DNA from: Rhizobium sp.
GTDB lineage: Bacteria > Pseudomonadota > Alphaproteobacteria > Rhizobiales > Rhizobiaceae
DNA: 20,745 nt
Reading direction: 5' to 3'
Assembly: GCA_003527225.1 (NCBI GenBank)
Contig: DPXQ01000044.1
Span: 73,164 to 93,908 of the forward strand
This document shows positions 13,930 through 20,745 of the stretch, one piece after another. The notes beneath the pieces are model-generated. The model was not told the DNA's origin and searched no databases. It saw only the letters and a list, made by a program, of their open reading frames with translations. Made by a program: the position numbers and the translations under genes. Positions within the stretch are counted from its first letter, which is position 1. The number at the start of each line of letters is the position of its first letter.

Positions 13930-14481
13930 ATGTTCACGACACTTGCTATTCTTGCCGCCGTCGCCCTTTACGTCATGTTCATCTACAATGGCCTCGTAAA
14001 ATCCCGGCAGATGACCGAGGAGGCGTGGTCCGGCATCGATGTTCAGTTGAAGCGCCGCGCCGACCTGATCCCGAACCTGATCGAGACCGTGAAGGGCTAT
14101 GCCACTCACGAAAAGGCGACGCTCGAAGCGGTCGTGGAACTACGGAACCGCGCGCAGGCAGTACCGGCAGGCGATGTCGCGGGTCGCGCCGCCGCGGAAG
14201 GCCTGCTCGGTCAGGCGCTTGGCCGGATCATCGCGCTGGCCGAGGCCTATCCGGACCTCAAGGCCAACCAGAATTTCCTGGAATTGCAGAATTCGCTGGA
14301 AACTATCGAAGGCGAAATCCAGATGTCGCGCCGCTACTACAATGGCGCCGCCCGCGACCTGAACGTCAAGGTCGACAGTTTCCCCTCCAATCTCGTGGCG
14401 AAGAACTTCGGTTTCTCCAAGGCCGGCTATTTCGAGATCGCCAACGAGGCCGACCGCGCGGTGCCGACGGTGAAATTCTGA
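13930..14481 (+). CDS. lemA: LemA family protein
   Basis: This 183-residue protein has one N-terminal membrane helix ([20 protein letters not shown], about 4-23) and the LemA core: [52 protein letters not shown]. Then come the [42 protein letters not shown] and NSFP/FG-type blocks. LemA proteins are mostly helical and membrane-anchored; their biochemical role is unclear, but they often sit beside DUF2207 proteins, as here. GGGAG lies 9 bases before the ATG. The DUF2207 gene follows after 20 bases, so the two form a transcription unit. Confidence 0.92.
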   Translation: MFTTLAILAAVALYVMFIYNGLVKSRQMTEEAWSGIDVQLKRRADLIPNLIETVKGYATHEKATLEAVVELRNRAQAVPAGDVAGRAAAEGLLGQALGRIIALAEAYPDLKANQNFLELQNSLETIEGEIQMSRRYYNGAARDLNVKVDSFPSNLVAKNFGFSKAGYFEIANEADRAVPTVKF

Positions 14482-14501
14482 TCGTTTCCGGAGACCGCAC
14501 C

Positions 14502-16433
14502 ATGTTTTCCCGGATCGCTGCCGCTGTTGTCTGGCTTTTCGTCGCCCTGGCGGTCTCGCCGGCAGCGGCCGAAGAAGTTATTCGCTCCTATCACGCCGAT
14601 ATCGAAGTCGGGTCCGATGCGACGCTCACCGTGACGGAAACGATCACGGTTCGCGCGGAGGGGCAGGACATCAGGCGTGGCATCTTCCGCGATTTCCCGC
14701 TCTATGCCGAGGATGCATCGGGCCGCCGGATCAAGGTCGATTTCGATCTCCAGTCGGTCGAGCGCGACGGCGAGCCGGAGGCCTATCATACCGAGAGCGT
14801 TTCCGGCGGCGTCCGCGTCTATGCGGGCTCGGCGGATGTCTTTCTCGATCCGGGCGACTATACCTATACCATCACCTACACGACCGCCCGGCAGATCCGC
14901 TATTTCGAGGATCATGATGAGCTCTACTGGAACGTCACAGGCAACGGCTGGCAGTTTCCGATCGAGGAGGCGAGCGCCACAGTCTCGCTTCCGGACGGTG
15001 CGAAGCCGACGAAGACGGCGGTCTATACCGGCCCGCAGGGCTCGACGGAGAGCAATGCCCGCGCCGTGCCCGGCAGCGGCGGGCTGCAGTTCGAGACGAC
15101 CGGCCCGCTCGGCCCGCAGGAGGGATTGACCATCGTCCTCGCTTTGCCCAAGGGCGCTGTCGCCGCGCCGACGGCCGAACAGACGCGCTGGTGGTTCCTG
15201 CGCGACAATATCAATGCCATCCTCGGCTTTGGCGGGCTCGGACTTGTCTTCCTGTACTACCTGCGCAATTGGATCGCTGTCGGCCGCGATCCGGATGGCG
15301 GCGTGGTCGTCCCGCGCTGGGATCCGCCGGACGGGATTTCACCCGCTCTCGTTAATTATATCGACAACAAGGGATTTTCCGGTGCCGGCTGGACCGCGCT
15401 TTCGGCCTCGGCTATCGATCTCGCAGTCAAGGGTTATGTCGAACTCGATGACCTCAAGACGTCCATCGTCATCCGCCGCACCGACAAGCCGGTCGGGGGC
15501 AAGCTTCCGTCCGGGCAGGCAAGCCTGCTGGCATCCGTCGGCGACCCGGGGAGCAGCCTGACAATAGACAAGGCGAACGGCAAGCGCGTCCAGACCGTCG
15601 GAACCCAGTTCCGCAACGCCATCGAAAAAGAGCATCGCGGCAAATATTACCGCGCCAACTCAGGCCATATCTTCGGCGGCGTAGCCCTCAGCGTGGCGGC
15701 CCTCGCAGCACTTCTCTTTTTCGGCTCGCTCGACGAGGACACGATCGGGCTGACAATCATTCCGGTCTTCTTTTCGGTATTCTTCGGCGGCTTCGCCGTT
15801 GCCCTTGGCAAGGGCCTGCGTCGCGGCGCCTCGCTGATCGCCAGGATCGGCTCCATCGTCGCCCTGACGCTGGTCAGCTTTTTTGCCGTCTCGGTCCTTC
15901 TCCTGATCCTGACAACGGTTGTCTTCGAGCTGGCGGACAGCCGCCAGATGCATGTCCTCGTTGCAGTCGGCGGCATCATCCTTCTGAACGCCCTCTTCTA
16001 CTTCCTGATGGGTGCGCCGACGCCGGTCGGCCGCAAGCTGATGGACGGGATAGACGGCCTGCGCATCTATATGACGCTCGCCGAAAAGGACCGGTTGAAC
16101 ATGCAGGGCGCGCCGCAAATGTCGCCCCAGCATTTCGAGAAGCTGCTTCCCTACGCGGTGGCGCTCGGCGTCGAAAAGCCCTGGACCCGCACATTCGAGA
16201 CCTGGCTTGCCTCGGCTGCCGCGGGAGCTGCCGCAGCCTCCTACCAGCCCGCCTGGTATCATGGCGACCTTTCCGGCGGGATCGGCGACCGCATCGGCGG
16301 CTTCTCGTCTTCCATGGCCTCGACCATGGCCTCCACCATTCCGGCACCGCCGAAAAGTTCGTCTTCCGGCTTCTCCTCCGGCGGCGGTTTCTCCGGCGGC
16401 GGCGGCGGCGGCGGCGGCGGGGGCGGGTGGTAG
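14502..16433 (+). CDS. DUF2207 family membrane protein
   Basis: This 643-residue protein has a signal peptide (residues 1-23, ending AAA before EE). A periplasmic DUF2207 domain follows, beginning [29 protein letters not shown] and including [10 protein letters not shown] and [32 protein letters not shown] transmembrane helix lies at about 237-257, and a cytoplasmic segment ([20 protein letters not shown]) leads to four further hydrophobic helices between about 390 and 505. The C-terminus is Ser/Gly-rich and ends in 11 Gly and one Trp, a tail usual for this family. The long frame open from 13812 is only readthrough across lemA; ATG 14502 has GGAG upstream. The function is unknown; its partner is probably the LemA protein. 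Confidence 0.9.
   Translation: MFSRIAAAVVWLFVALAVSPAAAEEVIRSYHADIEVGSDATLTVTETITVRAEGQDIRRGIFRDFPLYAEDASGRRIKVDFDLQSVERDGEPEAYHTESVSGGVRVYAGSADVFLDPGDYTYTITYTTARQIRYFEDHDELYWNVTGNGWQFPIEEASATVSLPDGAKPTKTAVYTGPQGSTESNARAVPGSGGLQFETTGPLGPQEGLTIVLALPKGAVAAPTAEQTRWWFLRDNINAILGFGGLGLVFLYYLRNWIAVGRDPDGGVVVPRWDPPDGISPALVNYIDNKGFSGAGWTALSASAIDLAVKGYVELDDLKTSIVIRRTDKPVGGKLPSGQASLLASVGDPGSSLTIDKANGKRVQTVGTQFRNAIEKEHRGKYYRANSGHIFGGVALSVAALAALLFFGSLDEDTIGLTIIPVFFSVFFGGFAVALGKGLRRGASLIARIGSIVALTLVSFFAVSVLLLILTTVVFELADSRQMHVLVAVGGIILLNALFYFLMGAPTPVGRKLMDGIDGLRIYMTLAEKDRLNMQGAPQMSPQHFEKLLPYAVALGVEKPWTRTFETWLASAAAGAAAASYQPAWYHGDLSGGIGDRIGGFSSSMASTMASTIPAPPKSSSSGFSSGGGFSGGGGGGGGGGGW
16395..16427 (+). repeat. 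GGC triplet repeat coding for a poly-Gly tail
   Basis: Eight consecutive GGC codons (16395-16418) followed by GGG-GGC-GGG encode the 11-residue Gly run before the terminal Trp of the DUF2207 protein. Such a short tandem repeat can change length by slippage in steps of one Gly without changing the frame. Confidence 0.85.
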
Positions 16434-16466
16434 TCGCTAGGCTGCCGATCTCTGGCCTTGATTGAT

Positions 16467-16485
16467 TGTATCATTACGTGATACA
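16467..16485. promoter_or_regulatory. Probable HigA operator in front of higBA
   Basis: TGTATCA (16467-16473) and TGATACA (16479-16485) form a perfect 7-bp inverted repeat with 5 bases between. It lies 6 bases before the GGGGAGG ribosome-binding site of higB. HigA antitoxins bind such short palindromes over their own promoter, so autorepression is the likely role. The tract is AT-rich and could also supply the -10 region. Confidence 0.65.
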
Positions 16486-16526
16486 TATTCGGGGAGGTCT
16501 ACGTTATCCGTTCCTACAGGAATGCC

Positions 16527-16784
16527 ATGACGCAAGCCCTCGCAGGCGGGAAGGCTCCGAAAGGTTTTCCTGCCGATCTGGTGAGGCGAGCGATCCTCAA
16601 GCTGACGATGATCGACAGTGCCGTTGAACTTCGCGACCTTCGTTCCCCACACGGTAATCACCTCGAAGTGTTGGCCGGGGATCGCAATGGGCAGCACTCT
16701 ATCCGGATCAACGATCAGTGGCGGATATGCTTTATTTGGGTGAATGGCGGAGCCGAGGAGGTTGAGATTGTTGACTATCACTGA
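16527..16784 (+). CDS. higB: HigB-type (RelE/ParE family) toxin, start uncertain
   Basis: This is a RelE/ParE-fold mRNA interferase of the HigB group, which cuts mRNA at the ribosome when not bound by HigA. KAPKGFPADLVRRAILKLTMIDSAVELRDLRSPHGNHLEVLAGDRNGQHSIRINDQWRICFIWVNGGAEEVEIVDYH is diagnostic, with conserved SIRINDQWRICF. From ATG 16527 it has 85 residues. However, the usual N-terminus (M-IRSFRN) is encoded upstream as V-I-R-S-Y-R-N-A (16503-16526), where the first codon is GTT and not ATG/GTG. The strong GGGGAGG (16491-16497) sits 5 bases before that GTT, and the frame has no standard start between the stop at 16479 and 16527. Either a rare start is used or the toxin is shortened by 8 residues. 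Confidence 0.85.
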   Translation: MTQALAGGKAPKGFPADLVRRAILKLTMIDSAVELRDLRSPHGNHLEVLAGDRNGQHSIRINDQWRICFIWVNGGAEEVEIVDYH

Positions 16785-16797
16785 CGAAGGAAGAGAC

Positions 16798-17094
16798 ATG
16801 TTTGCCGCCTTGCCTCCGGTCCACCCGGGAGAAATCCTGCGAGAAGAATATCTCGCCCCCCTTGGCATGAGCGCGGGTTTGCTTGCCCGCCGGCTCAATG
16901 TTCCCCGCACGCGTATCGAGCGTCTGGTGGCCGAGCAGACATCGCTGACCCCCGATACCGCGCTCAGGCTTGCCCGGTTCTTCGGCACTACGCCACAATA
17001 TTGGATGAACCTGCAGACCGGCTATGATCTCAAGATCGAGGCAGCTGCCAAACAGGCAGAGATTGCGGCGATACCAGTCCTGTCCGCTGCTTAG
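16798..17094 (+). CDS. higA: HigA-type antitoxin, XRE family
   Basis: This 98-residue protein is the DNA-binding antitoxin partner of the upstream HigB. The family signature PPVHPGEILREEYLAPLGMS is at 6-25. The helix-turn-helix runs from AGLLARRLNVPRTRIERLVAEQTSLTPDTALRLARFFGTTPQYWMNLQTGYDL (26-78). The toxin-first gene order is characteristic of higBA. ATG 16798 has GAAGGA about 7 bases upstream and lies 13 bases after the higB stop. In-frame TTG codons upstream would overlap higB and are less likely. It probably represses the pair through the palindrome at 16467-16485. The pair sits between the DUF2207 gene and glyS and may be a separate insertion. Confidence 0.92.
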   Translation: MFAALPPVHPGEILREEYLAPLGMSAGLLARRLNVPRTRIERLVAEQTSLTPDTALRLARFFGTTPQYWMNLQTGYDLKIEAAAKQAEIAAIPVLSAA

Positions 17095-17216
17095 GGCCGA
17101 TCGCCTCCCGATACCGAAAACTCGTGCCTCCAATTTCCCCGATTGCCGGATGACTTTTGCCGCCGGGCTTGCTAAGTCCGGCCCATCGCACCGGTATCAA
17201 TGTAAAGACCATCACA

Positions 17217-19565
17217 ATGCCCGATCTTCTGCTTGAACTTCGCTCCGAGGAAATCCCCGCCCGCATGCAGCGCAAGGCGGCCGGCGACCTGAAGAAGCTC
17301 GTCACCGACGCACTGGTCGATGCGGGTTTGACCTATGAGGGCGCACGCGAATACTGGACGCCCCGCCGTCTCACCCTCGACATTCGCGGGCTCTCGGCCC
17401 GTTCGGCCGATATCCGCGAGGAGAAGAAGGGCCCGAGCGTCAACGCGCCGCAACAGGCGATCGACGGCTTCCTGCGCGGCGCGGGCCTCACCTCCATCGA
17501 TCAGGCAATTGTGAAATCCGACCCGAAGAAGGGCGATTTCTACGTCGCCTATCTCGACAAGCCCGGCCGCAAGGCCGAGGAGATCGTCGCCGACGTGATG
17601 CCGGGCATCATCCGCACTTTCCCCTGGCCGAAGTCGATGCGCTCGGGTGCGGCCTCCATGCCGAAGGGCTCGACCTTCGCCGGCATCGAGGGCAAGGGCC
17701 CGGAGGCGCTGCGCTGGGTGAGGCCGTTGCAGTCGATCGTCTGCACCTTCGGCACCGAGCACGACGAAGTCTCTATCATCCCCTTCGAGATTGATGGCAT
17801 CACAGCCTCCAACGTCACCTACGGCCATCGTTTCCATGCGCCCGAGGCAATCACCGTCAAGCGGTTCAGCGATTATGCCGCGAGCCTCGAAAAGGCCCGG
17901 GTCATCCTCGACGCCGAGCGCCGCAAGCAGATCATTGCGCAGGACGCCGCCAATCTCGCCTTCGCCAACGGCCTTGATCTTGTCGAGGACGAAGGCCTGC
18001 TGGAGGAAGTCTCCGGCCTCGTCGAATACCCGCATGTGCTGCTTGGCACCTTCGAGGAGGACTACCTGGCGATCCCGGCCGAGATCATCCGGCTGACCAT
18101 CAAGACCAACCAGAAGTGCTTCGTCACCCGTCCGCACGGCGAGACGGAAAAGCTCTCCAACCATTTCGTCCTCGTCTCCAACATCGAGGCGAAGGACGGC
18201 GGCCGCGAGATCATGCACGGCAACGGCAAGGTCGTGCGCGCCCGCCTCTCGGACGCCAAGCATTTCTGGACCCGCGACCAGGGCAACCTGCCGGATCTTG
18301 AGATGCTGCGGGCCTCGGCCGAAAAGTTCGGCCTGGATCTCAAGAAGCCGCTCGACCAGCGCATGGCCAAGCTGGATGCGCTGAACGTGACGTTCCACGC
18401 CAAGCTCGGCACGCAGGGCGAGCGGGTCGCCCGCATCCGGGCGCTGGCGAAGGAACTGGCGCCCATCGTCGGCGCCGACAAGGACTTGGTCGACCGCGCC
18501 GTGGTGCTGGCCAAGGCCGACCTGCGCACCGAGGCCGTCGGCGAGTTCCCCGAACTCCAGGGCCTGATGGGGCGCCGCTATGCGCTTCTGCAGGGCGAGG
18601 ACGCCTCGGTCGCCGCAGCCATCGAGGATCACTGGAAGCCGAACGGCCCCTCCGACCGCCTGCCGGAAGACAAGGTCGGCCTGACCGTGGCTCTCGCCGA
18701 CAAGCTGGATACGCTCGTCGGTTTCTGGGCGATCGACGAAAAGCCGACCGGCTCGAAGGATCCCTATGCGCTGCGTCGCGCAGCGCTGGGTGTGGTGCGG
18801 ATGATTTTGGAGAAAGGGATTCGAGTGCCCTTGGCAAGTCATGATCTAGTCCACTTTGTCGTGGCTAGATTTGGACAAGAACTCTTGTCACAAGCCAACA
18901 AGGCAGCAACGCCAGCCTTTAAAAGGCAGGAAAATACGCGGATCGAAGAAGATGGGATTGATCCGCCGTTGGAATACCATGCTGCCGACATGGCGGAAGT
19001 TGACAGTATTGAGTCTTCTGTTCCCGGCTTTGGTCTTGATTTGGTATCGGACCTCCTCTCCTTCTTCCATGACCGCCTGAAGGTCTATCTGCGCGACCAG
19101 GGCGCTCGCCACGACATCATCGATGCTGTGCTGACGCCCGAGGCTGATGACCTGCTGATGGTCGCCCGTCGCGCCGAGGCGCTGACCGCCTTCATCACCT
19201 CGGAGGACGGCAAGAACCTGCTCGCCGGCACCAAGCGCGCCACCCAGTTGCTCGCGGCCGAGGAGAAGAAGGGCACCGTCGTGGCCGATGGCGTTTCCGA
19301 GGCGCTGCTGACGCTCGACGCCGAAAAGGCGCTGTTTGCCGCGATCAAAACCGCCAGCGCCGAAGCAGCCGACGCTGTGGCGAAGGAAGACTTCCGCTCG
19401 GCCATGCAAGCGCTGTCGAAGCTGCGTGCCCCGGTCGACAAGTTCTTCGATGACGTTCTGGTCAACGACGAGGACGCCGCGATCCGCGCCAACCGCTTGG
19501 CGCTTCTGAAGGCCATCCGCGAGGCGACCGGCACCGTCGCCGACTTCTCGAAGATCATGGGGTGA
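17217..19565 (+). CDS. glyS: Glycyl-tRNA synthetase beta subunit, with insert
   Basis: This 782-residue protein is the tRNA-binding beta subunit of alpha2beta2 glycyl-tRNA synthetase. [18 protein letters not shown] opens it, FPWPKSMR and [16 protein letters not shown] follow, then the HD-like [57 protein letters not shown] and the C-terminal [29 protein letters not shown]. coli GlyS has 689 residues and rhizobial ones about 700, so this is some 80 residues too long. Most of the excess lies at residues 538-611, in a segment of about 48% GC and different codon use. The reading frame is intact and both flanks are conserved. ATG 17217 matches homologues; an upstream extension to 17157 has no support. 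Confidence 0.96.
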   Translation: MPDLLLELRSEEIPARMQRKAAGDLKKLVTDALVDAGLTYEGAREYWTPRRLTLDIRGLSARSADIREEKKGPSVNAPQQAIDGFLRGAGLTSIDQAIVKSDPKKGDFYVAYLDKPGRKAEEIVADVMPGIIRTFPWPKSMRSGAASMPKGSTFAGIEGKGPEALRWVRPLQSIVCTFGTEHDEVSIIPFEIDGITASNVTYGHRFHAPEAITVKRFSDYAASLEKARVILDAERRKQIIAQDAANLAFANGLDLVEDEGLLEEVSGLVEYPHVLLGTFEEDYLAIPAEIIRLTIKTNQKCFVTRPHGETEKLSNHFVLVSNIEAKDGGREIMHGNGKVVRARLSDAKHFWTRDQGNLPDLEMLRASAEKFGLDLKKPLDQRMAKLDALNVTFHAKLGTQGERVARIRALAKELAPIVGADKDLVDRAVVLAKADLRTEAVGEFPELQGLMGRRYALLQGEDASVAAAIEDHWKPNGPSDRLPEDKVGLTVALADKLDTLVGFWAIDEKPTGSKDPYALRRAALGVVRMILEKGIRVPLASHDLVHFVVARFGQELLSQANKAATPAFKRQENTRIEEDGIDPPLEYHAADMAEVDSIESSVPGFGLDLVSDLLSFFHDRLKVYLRDQGARHDIIDAVLTPEADDLLMVARRAEALTAFITSEDGKNLLAGTKRATQLLAAEEKKGTVVADGVSEALLTLDAEKALFAAIKTASAEAADAVAKEDFRSAMQALSKLRAPVDKFFDDVLVNDEDAAIRANRLALLKAIREATGTVADFSKIMG
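18802..19049 (+). other. Composition-shifted in-frame insert within glyS
   Basis: Between the conserved LRRAALGVV and DLLSFFHDR blocks, the glyS sequence drops to 87 G+C in 180 bases at 18841-19020, while a flanking 60 bases (18661-18720) have 39 G+C. Codons change too: TTG, ATT, AAA, CGA, AGT and CTA replace the CTG, ATC, AAG, CGC and GGC used elsewhere in the gene. The encoded linker contains polar and acidic stretches ([22 protein letters not shown]) and no motif I recognise. The frame is preserved, so the product should be full length. Confidence 0.7.
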
Positions 19566-19589
19566 GGAGCGGTCCGGCGTAAGCCGGAT

Positions 19590-19612
19590 CAATCGATCCA
19601 GCGAATCGATTG
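19590..19612 (+). repeat. Inverted repeat just after glyS
   Basis: CAATCGAT (19590-19597) and ATCGATTG (19605-19612) form an 8-bp perfect stem with a 7-base loop, 24 bases after the glyS stop. No T-tract follows, so it is not a classical intrinsic terminator but could protect the mRNA end or assist Rho-dependent termination. Confidence 0.5.
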
Positions 19613-19619
19613 GAGCGAC

Positions 19620-19660
19620 GAACGCCCTGAGCCTGAAGCGAAGGGCCGGGCAGGGCGTTC
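19620..19660 (+). repeat. Palindromic element with alternative pairings
   Basis: GAACGCCCTG (19620-19629) is perfectly complementary to CAGGGCGTTC (19651-19660) with 21 bases between. Its GCCCT can also pair with AGGGC at 19642-19646, giving a smaller hairpin of the CCCTGAGC...GAAGGG type that I know as a repeated intergenic motif in some alphaproteobacteria. The two structures exclude each other. It may be a dispersed short palindromic repeat. Confidence 0.5.
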
Positions 19661-19719
19661 CCGTTCTGCCGGGCTCTTTAAGTGGGCCGCCTCATCCGGA
19701 ATGAACATTCGGGAACGAG

Positions 19720-19747
19720 AAAAACCCGCCGGTAAATTGGCGGGTTT
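19720..19747 (-). terminator. Intrinsic terminator of the Asp/Gly-rich protein gene
   Basis: On the minus strand AAACCCGCC (19747-19739) and GGCGGGTTT (19730-19722) form a 9-bp stem with an 8-base loop, and the T run continues to 19720. It lies 58 bases after the stop codon of the minus-strand gene ending at 19805. On the plus strand only three T follow the stem before GTC, so it is mainly directed to the minus-strand gene. Confidence 0.8.
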
Positions 19748-19804
19748 GTCAGCAGTCCGAAGGGCGGCGTTTGCGCCGCCCTCGCTCACGCGTTTTCGAG
19801 CGAA

Positions 19805-20101
19805 TCAGTCGTCGCTGCCCCCATCGTTACCGCCATCATTGCCGCCGTCATGGCCGTCTCCGTTGCCACCGTCATGACCGCTGTCGCTGTCATTGTCGTG
19901 GCCGTTGCGGCTGTCGTTGTCGTCGTTGCCAGAGGGGCCGTTGTCATCATTGGTGTTGCCGGCAGCGAAGGTAGGCGAAGATCCGCCTCCGAGACACTGC
20001 GAGACGGTAGAGCAATTTTCGTCCGCCATCGCCGAAACGGAAAACAGAGACGCGGTGGAAACGGTGAGCATTGCTGCGAATACTGCCAGGTACTTCTTCA
20101 T
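19805..20101 (-). CDS. Small secreted Asp/Gly/Asn-rich protein
   Basis: I do not recognise a family for this 98-residue protein. It begins with a signal peptide (MKKYLAVFAAMLTVSTASLFSVSAMA, cut before DE). The mature start has two cysteines (NCSTVSQCLGGG), and the rest is a low-complexity, strongly acidic tail of Asp, Gly, Asn, Ser and His with HDGG and NDGG repeats, ending in SDD. Such Asp/Asn/Gly repeats could bind divalent cations, but no full RTX nonapeptide is present. ATG 20101 has AAGGAG 8 bases upstream; the upstream in-frame extension does not look like coding sequence. It forms a single-gene unit with its own terminator, and low-complexity frames can mislead, so it is a moderate call. 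Confidence 0.65.
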   Translation of the reverse strand: MKKYLAVFAAMLTVSTASLFSVSAMADENCSTVSQCLGGGSSPTFAAGNTNDDNGPSGNDDNDSRNGHDNDSDSGHDGGNGDGHDGGNDGGNDGGSDD

Positions 20102-20288
20102 GGTTCTCTCTCCTTGTTGACCATGGAAGTGTTTATAGTTGACGCTAGCTGACAGATAGCTGACCGGAAATCGCAATATCTCAGAGTGACAAATTAGGCG
20201 TATTGGGCCTGATGAGGATGGGCGATCACGACGAGCCGCTGCATGGGCAATTGGCCGGATCGGGTGGCGGCGTTCTGACCCATTCCAT

Positions 20289-20317
20289 AAAAAAAGCCGC
20301 CGGATCTCTCCGGCGGC
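20289..20317 (-). terminator. Intrinsic terminator of the chemotaxis receptor gene
   Basis: On the minus strand GCCGCCGG (20317-20310) and CCGGCGGC (20303-20296) form an 8-bp GC-only stem with a 6-base loop, followed by seven T (20295-20289). It starts 23 bases after the stop of the receptor gene and is a textbook Rho-independent terminator. Confidence 0.9.
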
Positions 20318-20340
20318 CTTCGGACTGAATGGAGAACCGG

Positions 20341-20745
20341 TCAGCTCGCCATGCGCATCTGCTGCGCCATACCGTAAAGGGCTCCGGTGTTCGAAGAGCC
20401 GGAGACCTTGAAGCCGCGGATGAGGTTCAGAAGTTCCTCCGTGTCGACGGCCAGCGCTTCCGCCGAAGCGGTGGTTTCTTCCGCCATCGCCGCATTGTGC
20501 TGGGTTGCCGCGTCGAGCTGGTTCATCGATGACGAGATCGAGCGCAGCGTCGTGTCCTGCTCGACTGCCGAATGGGCGATCTTGCTGACGATGTCGCTTG
20601 CCGCCTTGATCTGGTCGGAGATCCGCTTCAGCGCCTCGCCGGCCTCGCCGACCAGCTGTACGCCGTTCTGGACCTGACCGGAAGACCGCGAGATCTGTTC
20701 CTTGATCTCCTTGGCGGCAGCGGCCGAGCGCTGGGCGAGCTCGCG
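20341..20745 (-). CDS. Methyl-accepting chemotaxis protein, C-terminal part (partial)
   Basis: The frame is open from the window edge to TGA at 20341-20343 and encodes the last 134 residues of a chemoreceptor. AQRSAAAAKEIKEQISRSSGQVQNGVQLVGEAGEAL is the conserved cytoplasmic signalling helix just after the CheA/CheW-binding hairpin tip. The MNQLDAATQHNAAMAEETTASAEALA stretch is the C-terminal helix of alphaproteobacterial receptors, holding likely methylation-type Gln/Glu pairs. The tail SGSSNTGALYGMAQQMRMAS has no CheR-tethering pentapeptide. The N-terminal sensor and membrane segments lie outside the window, so the ligand cannot be predicted. An intrinsic terminator follows directly. Confidence 0.93.
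   Translation of the reverse strand, partial: RELAQRSAAAAKEIKEQISRSSGQVQNGVQLVGEAGEALKRISDQIKAASDIVSKIAHSAVEQDTTLRSISSSMNQLDAATQHNAAMAEETTASAEALAVDTEELLNLIRGFKVSGSSNTGALYGMAQQMRMAS

Noticed and set aside
13812..14501. Upstream extension of the DUF2207 frame across the lemA gene
   Set aside because: It is a shadow of lemA; the signal peptide and GGAG at 14502 define the real start.
17172..18842. 556-codon minus-strand frame opposite glyS
   Set aside because: Antisense of a clear glyS; no family features.
18856..19080. A 74-codon frame with a hydrophobic stretch inside the glyS insert, in another plus-strand frame
   Set aside because: It needs a TTG start, has no ribosome-binding site, overlaps the intact glyS frame completely and its end runs into conserved glyS codons.
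19589..19789. 66-codon minus-strand frame between glyS and the Asp-rich protein
   Set aside because: It covers the palindromes and the terminator of the neighbouring gene and has no ribosome-binding site.
1..20745. CRISPR array, tRNA, rRNA, insertion sequence or prophage genes
   Set aside because: I saw no regularly spaced repeats, no cloverleaf-like tRNA with TTCRA arm, and no transposase, integrase or phage motifs in any convincing frame.

Overview
The window is a chromosomal segment of an alphaproteobacterium, most likely a member of the Rhizobiaceae (Rhizobium/Agrobacterium/Neorhizobium-like). The base composition is high in GC (about 60-65% in core genes). The F0 genes run a-c-b'-b with the b/b' pair typical of alphaproteobacteria. 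Most proteins look like the rhizobial versions I know: RNase HII, the PA0069-family radical SAM protein, the TPR-IspE-MoaB block, the S49 peptidase and glyQ/glyS. No sequence search was run, so all names rest on motifs, lengths and recall of families.

Layout. Positions 1-1600: the end of atpB, then atpE, atpF2 (b') and atpF (b), with a hairpin between c and b' and a good intrinsic terminator at the end. Positions 1633-3666 (minus): a PA0069-family radical SAM protein followed downstream by rnhB. Positions 3798-4328 (plus): a short, possibly non-catalytic glycosyltransferase-2-like protein, convergent with the next block. Positions 4335-8765 (minus, transcribed right to left): a polyprenyl diphosphate synthase, a signal-peptide TPR protein, ispE and moaB; the last three are tightly coupled. 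Positions 8873-11063 (plus): a DUF2007 protein, a NPPF-motif methyltransferase, an S49 peptidase and a 63-residue membrane-anchored protein. Positions 11098-12214: a divergent DUF1348/TetR pair around two inverted-repeat operators, which looks like a small accessory cassette.

Positions 12309-19565 (plus): the two subunits of glycyl-tRNA synthetase, glyQ and glyS, about 3.95 kb apart. Between them lie a secreted hypothetical protein, a LemA protein, a DUF2207 membrane protein ending in a Gly tract, and a HigBA toxin-antitoxin pair. glyS carries an in-frame segment of low GC and different codon use that makes the protein much longer than usual. Positions 19566-20745: palindromic sequence after glyS, then (minus) a small secreted Asp/Gly/Asn-rich protein and the C-terminal part of a methyl-accepting chemotaxis protein, each followed by an intrinsic terminator.

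Most of the window is ordinary core metabolism. I see no CRISPR array, tRNA, rRNA or insertion sequence. The points most worth a second look are the composition-shifted insert in glyS, the higB gene whose ribosome-binding site points at a non-standard start codon, the split of glyQ and glyS by envelope and toxin-antitoxin genes, the two TetR operators with different spacing, and the CxxC-x14-CxxC open frame in front of rnhB.
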